This document shows positions 6,863 through 11,537 of a stretch of DNA of 11,537 bases, piece by piece (the stretch's first letter is position 1; every line of letters starts with the position of its first letter). The notes beneath the pieces are model-generated. The model ran no database searches, was not told the origin of the DNA, and was given only the letters and a program-made list of their open reading frames with translations. Origin of the DNA: Actinomycetes bacterium. GTDB lineage: Bacteria; Actinomycetota; Coriobacteriia; WRKU01; WQUG01. The translations under genes were made by a program, and so were the position numbers. Where the stretch lies: positions 1-11,537 of the forward strand of contig JAIRWZ010000095.1 in assembly GCA_031268615.1 (NCBI GenBank), read 5' to 3'.

Positions 6863-6917
6863 GACAAGGCATCCGGGACTTTTGTGCTTTGTGCGGCAGA
6901 AGTTCCGGAGCCTTGTC
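6863..6917. repeat. Large imperfect hairpin in hemA leader
   Basis: GACAAGGC (6863-6870) pairs perfectly with GCCTTGTC (6910-6917). After one bulged A (6871), TCCGGGACTT (6872-6881) pairs with AAGTTCCGGA (6900-6909) through a single G-U, and four more pairs, two of them G-U, continue inward. This makes about 22 bp around a 10-nt loop. No T-run follows, so it is not a simple terminator. It may be a leader RNA structure controlling hemA or a palindromic repeat unit. Confidence 0.65.
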
Positions 6918-7017
6918 AGTGTGTGCGGTGTCAAGGGCGTCAGAGACAAAAGGACAGTGGGTCGTGGACGCGAGAGAGCGGGCACGGAGCGCTGGACAGG
7001 AGACAGAGGTCAGGTAT

Positions 7018-7037
7018 CTGTTGCGTGACGCAAACAG
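7018..7037. promoter_or_regulatory. Near-perfect palindrome upstream of hemA
   Basis: TTGCGT (7021-7026) and ACGCAA (7028-7033) flank a single G. The symmetry extends to CTG and CAG if one A (7034) is bulged. It ends 27 nt before the hemA ATG. It could be a protein operator or a short RNA hairpin next to the ribosome binding site. It does not match the Rex or CRP/FNR consensus. Confidence 0.35.
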
Positions 7038-7064
7038 TGACTGAGAAACGATGAGGATTTTGGA

Positions 7065-8408
7065 ATGCAACTGACAGTAGTGGGGTTGAGTCATAAGACC
7101 GCGCCGGTTGACATGCGCGAGCGTGTGAGTTTTCCGGCCGATGTGCAAGCTGCGGCGCTGCATGCGCTGCTGGGGCGGACAGGGATGCTGGAAGCGTTGA
7201 TACTATCAACTTGCAACCGTACCGAGGTCTATGTGGTCAGCGACGATGAAAGTGACGGTCCGGCTGAGGTCAGCGCGTTTATCGCGGAATTTCACGGTCT
7301 GGACCTTGTCGGCATGACGCGCTATCTGTATGTGAAAACTGGCGAGGACGTCGTGCGGCATTTGTTCCGCGTGGCGGCGTCGTTGGATTCCATGGTGGTG
7401 GGAGAGGCACAGATTTTAGGGCAACTGAAAGAGGCCTATGACTATGCCTTCAAAGAAGGAGCAACGGCGCGTATTTTCAACAAGCTGTTTCGGGCTTCGT
7501 TTGAAGTGGGGAAAAGGGTACGTAGCGAAACGGCCATTGGTTCGTCAGCCGTCTCTATTTCCTACGCGGCGATTGAGCTTGCGAAGCGTGTGTTTGAGAG
7601 TCTGGAAGGTCGGCGTGTGCTGCTGCTGGGCGCTGGAGAGATGAGCGAGCTGACAGCGACGCATTTGCAGGCAAACGGCGCCGGACAGGTATACGTTGCT
7701 AACCGGACCTTCGCCCGTGCCGAAGAACTGGCGGCGAAGTTTTCAGGTCAGGCTGTGCCCTTCGAGCAGAGATACGAGATATTAAAAAAGGTTGACATTG
7801 TGGTGTCGGCTACAGCCGCCAAAGACTATATCATCACCTATGAGGGTCTGGCAGCTGCTGTTCTGCGTCGTCGAGACCCCTTGTTCATGATTGACATTGC
7901 CGTTCCGCGCGACATCGACCCGCGCTGTGGCGAATACCGCAACGTGTACGTGAGCGACGTGGATGCGTTAGATGGCGTAGTAGCGGCCAATAGAGAAGAA
8001 CGTATGCGGGAGGCGCGACGCGCCGAAGGGATTATTGAGGAAGAAATTACTGGTTTTGAACACTGGCTGGAAATTATGGAAGTTGAACCGACCATTGCTG
8101 CTTTGCGTGAGCAGGCAGAGACCGTGCGGGAGGCCGAGTTGGAGCGTGCATTGAAACGTCTGGGACATTTGAGCGAGGTTGACCGAGAGACAGGTCAAAA
8201 ACTAACCCAGTCCATTACGAATAAAATGCTGCACTATCCCACCCGCAAGCTGCGCGAAGCCAGCGGAGGGCGCAAAGGAATCGCGACGATTGAGACGGCA
8301 CGGTATTTGTATGGGCTGGAGGATAAGGCGGACGGGCAGCAGGGCTTTCGCCTGATACAATCGCTGTTAGGGCGCCGCCCCCGCAGCGCTGACGTGGACG
8401 ATTTATGA
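7065..8408 (+). CDS. hemA: Glutamyl-tRNA reductase
   Basis: HemA reduces glutamyl-tRNA(Glu) to glutamate-1-semialdehyde with NADPH, the committed step of C5-pathway tetrapyrrole synthesis in the cytoplasm. The 447-aa protein shows VVGLSHKTAPVDMRE near the start, the catalytic Cys50 in STCNRTEVY (48-56), conserved His99, VGEAQILGQ (112-120), the NADPH-binding GAGEMSELT (189-197) with ANRT (212-215), and a C-terminal helical dimerisation domain (about 330-447). Length and order are those of a complete enzyme. GAGG at 7053-7056 precedes the ATG by 8 nt. Its stop lies 17 nt before the preferred hemC start, so the two are translated together. Regulation may act through the leader hairpin, the upstream palindrome, or the HemX-like protein encoded upstream. 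Confidence 0.98.
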   Translation: MQLTVVGLSHKTAPVDMRERVSFPADVQAAALHALLGRTGMLEALILSTCNRTEVYVVSDDESDGPAEVSAFIAEFHGLDLVGMTRYLYVKTGEDVVRHLFRVAASLDSMVVGEAQILGQLKEAYDYAFKEGATARIFNKLFRASFEVGKRVRSETAIGSSAVSISYAAIELAKRVFESLEGRRVLLLGAGEMSELTATHLQANGAGQVYVANRTFARAEELAAKFSGQAVPFEQRYEILKKVDIVVSATAAKDYIITYEGLAAAVLRRRDPLFMIDIAVPRDIDPRCGEYRNVYVSDVDALDGVVAANREERMREARRAEGIIEEEITGFEHWLEIMEVEPTIAALREQAETVREAELERALKRLGHLSEVDRETGQKLTQSITNKMLHYPTRKLREASGGRKGIATIETARYLYGLEDKADGQQGFRLIQSLLGRRPRSADVDDL

Positions 8409-8425
8409 CAGAAGAAGGGGCGCAC

Positions 8426-9370
8426 ATGAATACACGCACGAAACTGACTATCGGAACTCGCGGCAGCAAGCTGGCGCTGTGGCAATCGCGTTATGTCGCC
8501 AGTCTGCTCAGTGAACAGACTGGTCTGCCGGTCGAGCTGGAGATTATCAAGACCACGGGCGACAAGATACTCGACGTACCGCTGGCCAAAGTGGGAGGCA
8601 AAGGGCTGTTCACCAAAGAGCTGGAAGTCGCTCTGCTGGACGGACGGGTGGACTTGGCAGTGCATTCGATGAAAGACGTGCCGACCGAGTTGCCTGAAGG
8701 TTGTGTGCTGGCCGGTATGCCGGCTCGTGAAGATGCACGGGACGTGCTGGTGTCGCACCACGATGAGGATTTGCTGACTCTGGCAGACGGCGCGCGCGTG
8801 GGCACCAGTTCGCTGCGTCGTATAGCTCAACTGCGCAGTCTGCGTCCTGACATCGAAATCGTTGATGTGCGTGGCAATCTGGACACGCGTATGCGCAAAG
8901 CCGAGGAAGGCGAAGTTGATGCCGTTCTGTTGGCGGCAGCCGGTATTCGCCGCATGGGTTGGAAGACGCGTATCAGTTCGTATATTTCGGTTGAACAGAT
9001 GGTGAGCGCGGTCGGTCAAGGCGCCATTGGTATCGAGATTCGCAAGGATGACAATTTCATGAAGGAGGCGTGCGAAGCATTGAGCGACGCGCCGACCCTG
9101 CTGTGTGTTAACGCGGAGCGCGTAGTGATGAAAACTCTGGAAGGAGGGTGTCAGGTACCCATTGGCGCCTGGTGCAGGCTCGTTGATACGGGGAAGCGGG
9201 ACGAAGCGTTGCTCATGGATGCCATGGTTGGCTCGGTGGATGGAACGCGAATCCTGCGCACGCAACGTCGCGGGGACGTGACGGAGCCGGAAGCTCTGGG
9301 CTTGGCTGTGGTTGCCGACTTGCGCGCTCAGGGCGCCGACGAGATACTGGCAGAAATACGGGTAGAGTGA
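8426..9370 (+). CDS. hemC: Hydroxymethylbilane synthase (porphobilinogen deaminase)
   Basis: HemC joins four porphobilinogen molecules into hydroxymethylbilane using a dipyrromethane cofactor built on a cysteine. The motifs below are numbered from the longer start at 8405: IGTRGSKLALWQ (16-27), HSMKDVPTE (87-95) with catalytic Asp91, GTSSLRRIAQL (133-143), DVRGNLDTRM (154-163) and LEGGCQVPIG (245-254) with cofactor Cys249. The enzyme is complete. The start at 8426 is preferred because AAGGGG (8415-8420) lies 5 nt upstream and the resulting N-terminus is of usual length. The ATG at 8405 overlaps the hemA stop (ATGA) but has no Shine-Dalgarno site and would add 7 residues. The stop overlaps the GTG of hemD. 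Confidence 0.96.
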   Translation: MNTRTKLTIGTRGSKLALWQSRYVASLLSEQTGLPVELEIIKTTGDKILDVPLAKVGGKGLFTKELEVALLDGRVDLAVHSMKDVPTELPEGCVLAGMPAREDARDVLVSHHDEDLLTLADGARVGTSSLRRIAQLRSLRPDIEIVDVRGNLDTRMRKAEEGEVDAVLLAAAGIRRMGWKTRISSYISVEQMVSAVGQGAIGIEIRKDDNFMKEACEALSDAPTLLCVNAERVVMKTLEGGCQVPIGAWCRLVDTGKRDEALLMDAMVGSVDGTRILRTQRRGDVTEPEALGLAVVADLRAQGADEILAEIRVE

Positions 9371-10251
9371 CCCGCACCATCATACTGACCCGCCGTCGCG
9401 AACAAAGCTCCGAGTTAGCGGCAGCCTTAACCGCGCATGGCGTGTGCGTCCTGTATTTTCCGACAATCGCTCTGGCTCCCCCGCCTGATGAAGCGCCGAT
9501 TCGCGCGGCGCTTGGGCACTTGGATAGCTACGACTGGCTTTTATTTACCAGCGCCAACGCGGTGGAACGATTTTTCCGGTATATGACCGTAGGGACACCT
9601 TCTGACCGGGAAAGTCAATTGGTGTCCGAACGGACAGCAATCTGCCCGCAGAGCGTGCGGAAAGCTGTCCCTACGGGTTGTGCCCCTCGTGTTGCCGCCG
9701 TGGGGACGGCGACGGCTGCGGCCTTAGAACGGCGGGGTATTCGTGTTGATATGGTTCCTCAGGATTTTCGCGCGGAAGGACTGATTGCTGAGTTTGAGCG
9801 AATTGCCGCGGCTCACGATACCTCGTCTACGGGAAATGTATCCGGGCAGGTATCGGCGCAGGCGAGGGCGGTACGGATATTGCTTCCCCGTGCCCTCAAA
9901 GCGCGTGAGATACTGCCCGAACAGTTGAAAGCTCTGGGTTTTACGGTTGACGTAGCGCCCGTGTATCAGACCTTGTGCGCGACGCCGACACCCGATGAAT
10001 TGGCAGAGCTGACGATGACAGATGGTAGCCCCGCGGCGGACGGCATTGTCTTTGCCTCGCCGTCGGCGGCGCGCAATTTTGCCGACATTGTGAATGGTGC
10101 GGGTATGGACGCACTCACTTATTTGAAAGCGTTGGACATAATCGCCATCGGCGAGGTGACGGCAGAGACTGTGCGGGAGCTGGGCGTTCGCCCCATCGTT
10201 GCCGCTGCCGCTTCGGTAGGAGGCATTGTGTCGGCCCTAGGGCTGGGGTGA
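9367..10251 (+). CDS. hemD: Uroporphyrinogen-III synthase with two insertions
   Basis: HemD closes hydroxymethylbilane with inversion of ring D to give uroporphyrinogen III. Family marks are TIILTRRREQSSELAAAL at the start, WLLFTSANAVERFF (57-70), VAAVGTATAAAL (109-120), ILLPRALKAREILPEQL (171-187), VAPVYQT (196-202), IVFASPSAARNF (227-238) and AIGEVTAETVRELG (260-273). The protein is 294 aa against the usual 240-260. The excess sits in two stretches that interrupt the fold between conserved blocks: about 74-104, encoded by a 90-bp palindromic element, and about 150-168, which holds an 8-bp inverted repeat. Both lie where loops are expected and keep the frame, so the enzyme is probably active. 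The GTG start overlaps the hemC stop (GTGA). The end overlaps the convergent AI-2E gene by 15 nt. Confidence 0.93.
   Translation: MTRTIILTRRREQSSELAAALTAHGVCVLYFPTIALAPPPDEAPIRAALGHLDSYDWLLFTSANAVERFFRYMTVGTPSDRESQLVSERTAICPQSVRKAVPTGCAPRVAAVGTATAAALERRGIRVDMVPQDFRAEGLIAEFERIAAAHDTSSTGNVSGQVSAQARAVRILLPRALKAREILPEQLKALGFTVDVAPVYQTLCATPTPDELAELTMTDGSPAADGIVFASPSAARNFADIVNGAGMDALTYLKALDIIAIGEVTAETVRELGVRPIVAAAASVGGIVSALGLG
9587..9676. repeat. 90-bp compound palindromic element inside hemD
   Basis: The ends CCGTAGGGACA (9587-9597) and TGTCCCTACGG (9666-9676) are perfect 11-bp inverted repeats. Inside are two hairpins. One pairs GGACACC (9593-9599) with GGTGTCC (9621-9627), with inner TGAC/GTCA. 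The other pairs GGACAGC (9632-9638) with GCTGTCC (9664-9670), with inner CCGCA/TGCGG (9646-9650, 9656-9660). The outer and inner stems share bases, so they compete. The length is a multiple of three with no stop in the hemD frame, and it encodes residues 74-104. It resembles a non-autonomous palindromic repeat of the kind that can settle in coding DNA. Confidence 0.8.
9816..9855. repeat. Second inverted repeat inside hemD
   Basis: CGATACCT (9816-9823) and AGGTATCG (9848-9855) form a perfect 8-bp inverted repeat around 24 nt, with only a weak inner CGG/CCG pair. It encodes residues about 150-163, a Ser/Thr/Gln-rich stretch missing from typical HemD proteins. It may be another, more eroded palindromic insertion. 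Confidence 0.5.
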
Positions 10252-11433
10252 CGCGCGGCGGCTTGGTGGTGGCGCTAGTTCCCTTTTTGGCTGGTCGTCG
10301 GCATGTTTTTGTATGCGGTGATAACTGCAGAGGGCAATGGAGACAGCGGGGGCGGCGAGTGCGGCCCCTAGCAGGCCGCCGAAGGTTGAGCCCAACATGG
10401 TTGAGATTAGCACCACCAGCGGGTGTAGGTTCAGGCTGTCACCCATCAGGCGGTTGATGACGACCGATTGCAGCAGGTTTTGCGCGACAATCACGATGGC
10501 CAGCACGATGAGCGCTTGGACGGGGCCGCCGTTGCCCAGTGCGATGAGGCAGGCAAAGAGGCTGGAGATGATGGCGCCGAAAAAGGGAATGTAGGCGGTC
10601 AGGAAGGTCACAATGAGGATGGGGATGACCAGCGGAACGCCCAGAATCCAAAGGCCAATGCCAATGGCGACGTCAACTATCAACGCCGTGATAGTGGTCG
10701 ATTTGAAGTAACCGCGCAGGCTGCGAGCCGCGTCGTCAATAATGCCCTCACCCAGTGCCTGGTTCTGTCCGATGTGGTCGCCCACCCAGGTCATGATGCC
10801 TTCGTAGTCGGTCAGGAAGTAATACAGACAGCAAAGGCCGATGAAGCAGCCGAATACCACGCCGAACGCGCCGGAGAGCAAGTTTGCCAGTCCGGTGAAG
10901 CCGCTGGCCAGCCCGGAGGCGACGCTGCCGGCAGTCCCGCCAGCTCCCAGGTCGGAGAGGCGGATGGTGGAGGCGAAGTCTTGCAGGGTGTTGCCGATTT
11001 GGGCGGGGCTTAGGTCAATCCTGCCGGACAGGTGGAAGCTGGCCAGCTGGTCGTTGATGAAGCGAATCAGGTCGGAGGCTCCGGTGGCCAGCTGTTTTCC
11101 GATAGCGGGCGCCTGACTGACTACGCCACTCAAGGTGATTTGTATGGCAGCCCAGGCCAGCGCCGCCAGTACCAGCAATACCAGCGCAGCGGACAGGGGG
11201 CGGGGGAGCTTTGCGCGGTCGCCCAGACGCATGAGGGGGTAAGCGATGATGGCGACGACAACGGCGATAATGAGCGGGACAGAAATCGTGGCGCTAAGTT
11301 TGACGAGGTACAGGGCGGCTGCCATCGCCAGACCCAAGAGCAGCAGCAGCCCGGCATTCACGCCGCCAATTATCAGCCAGCGGGGGACGCCGCGAAACTG
11401 TGAGAAAGCGGGCGGTTTAGGTGACGGTGACAT
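10237..11433 (-). CDS. AI-2E family transporter (PF01594-type membrane protein)
   Basis: This 398-aa protein has about eight membrane segments in the AI-2E family layout: two helices (about 20-45 and 50-68), one more near 80-100, a variable extracytoplasmic region (about 105-175), then a helical core. Family marks are FLTDYEGIMTWV (206-217), FLTAYIPFFGAIISS (277-291), VVINRLMGDSLNLHPLVVLIS (split across 324-344) and GGLLGAALAAP (352-362). Members export diverse small molecules or act as ion antiporters; the substrate cannot be told. The ATG at 11433 lies behind AGGAAGG in the end of the upstream GtrA gene, which it overlaps by 17 nt, so the two are probably co-transcribed. The Pro- and Arg-rich tail overlaps hemD on the other strand. 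It has no evident link to heme genes. Confidence 0.92.
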   Translation of the reverse strand: MSPSPKPPAFSQFRGVPRWLIIGGVNAGLLLLLGLAMAAALYLVKLSATISVPLIIAVVVAIIAYPLMRLGDRAKLPRPLSAALVLLVLAALAWAAIQITLSGVVSQAPAIGKQLATGASDLIRFINDQLASFHLSGRIDLSPAQIGNTLQDFASTIRLSDLGAGGTAGSVASGLASGFTGLANLLSGAFGVVFGCFIGLCCLYYFLTDYEGIMTWVGDHIGQNQALGEGIIDDAARSLRGYFKSTTITALIVDVAIGIGLWILGVPLVIPILIVTFLTAYIPFFGAIISSLFACLIALGNGGPVQALIVLAIVIVAQNLLQSVVINRLMGDSLNLHPLVVLISTMLGSTFGGLLGAALAAPAVSIALCSYHRIQKHADDQPKRELAPPPSRRASPQP

Positions 11434-11537
11434 CGCTGCTTCCTTCCTCTTCTTTGTGCGGGTGAAAGGTAAAAAACTTGTGGCCCAGATAGGATATCAC
11501 GGTTGAGAAGGCGATAGAGCCCAGCTGTCCTACCAAG
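11417..11537 (-). CDS. GtrA-family membrane protein, C-terminal fragment cut by window edge
   Basis: Reading the minus strand from 11536, 39 codons end in TAA at 11417-11419. The end of a membrane helix (LVGQLGSIAFSTVISYLG) is followed by HKFFTF and a charged tail (HPHKEEEGSSDVTVT). GtrA-like proteins end in a helix followed by a short basic-aromatic motif of this type (for example NRKWVF). They are four-helix membrane proteins linked to lipid-carrier-bound sugar transfer in cell-surface polysaccharide synthesis. Only about a third of the protein is visible. The stop lies inside the start of the AI-2E gene. The fragment is too short for a tool-free certain call. Confidence 0.7.
   Translation of the reverse strand, partial: LVGQLGSIAFSTVISYLGHKFFTFHPHKEEEGSSDVTVT

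Larger units (their letters stand above)
6620..7064 (+). promoter_or_regulatory. Long non-coding leader of hemA
   Basis: No convincing gene lies in these 445 bp. In order it holds a GC hairpin, GCGCGC (6692-6697) with GCGCGC (6703-6708) over GTGTT; a weaker hairpin, TCGGC (6719-6723) with GCCGA (6732-6736), followed by only three Ts, which might weakly terminate the upstream operon; a perfect -35 box (6738-6743); a large imperfect hairpin (6863-6917); a purine-rich stretch; and a palindrome (7018-7037) just before the hemA ribosome binding site. No T-box consensus or cobalamin riboswitch core was recognised. The length and structure suggest control of hemA expression, but no known RNA family could be assigned. 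Confidence 0.5.

Noticed and set aside
6778..7044. 88-codon open frame (GTG start) between the CcsA/HemX gene and hemA
   Set aside because: It has no clear ribosome binding site, no recognisable domain and no membrane or signal features, and a large hairpin runs through it. It is more likely part of the hemA leader.
8234..9265. 343-codon minus-strand open frame opposite hemC
   Set aside because: It is a shadow of hemC with biased composition and no domain.
10468..11013. 181-codon plus-strand frame opposite the AI-2E gene
   Set aside because: It is Gln/Ala/Gly-rich shadow sequence; the minus-strand transporter has clear family motifs.

Overview
The window carries a cytochrome c maturation (Ccm) gene cluster joined, on the same strand, to the first genes of C5-pathway tetrapyrrole synthesis. 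Two unrelated membrane-protein genes on the opposite strand close it at the right. The organism is a moderately GC-rich bacterium. The gene order, the Cys-type CcmE and the GTAGGG-type palindromic repeats inside coding sequence suggest Chloroflexota, with an actinobacterial lineage as the alternative; this is inference and not secure.

Layout: 1-191 is a leader with a perfect hairpin and an extended -10 promoter candidate. ccmE (192-869), ccmF (988-3111), ccmA (3111-3824), ccmB (3824-4651), ccmC (4677-5465), ccmD (5547-5729) and a CcsA/HemX-family gene (5753-6619) follow with short gaps or 1-nt overlaps and look like one operon. A 445-bp non-coding stretch (6620-7064) holds a perfect TTGACA -35 box, a long imperfect hairpin and a palindrome just before hemA. 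hemA (7065-8408), hemC (to 9370) and hemD (9367-10251) form a tightly overlapping unit. An AI-2E-family transporter gene (11433-10237, minus) converges on hemD and overlaps it by 15 nt. It is preceded, with a 17-nt overlap, by the last 39 codons of a GtrA-family protein that runs off the window.

How they work together: HemA, HemC and HemD take glutamyl-tRNA toward uroporphyrinogen III. CcmA, CcmB, CcmC and CcmD load and release heme on the chaperone CcmE, and CcmF ligates it to apocytochrome c. No CcmG, CcmH or CcmI is present here, and CcmE carries the Cys form of the heme-binding motif (CxxxY in place of HxxxY). Both points fit the variant called System I*. The CcsA/HemX-like protein next to hemA, with no ResB/Ccs1 partner, is more likely a HemX-type factor tied to HemA than a System II synthetase.

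The most unusual points are: palindromic elements inside coding DNA (a 90-bp in-frame three-stem element and a 40-bp element in hemD, and a related-looking element at the ccmA/ccmB junction that gives CcmB an N-terminal extension); a CcmE with a second OB-like domain that ends just where the heme-binding motif should begin; and a CcmC in which the tryptophan-rich WWD motif is almost gone although its two likely heme-ligand histidines remain.
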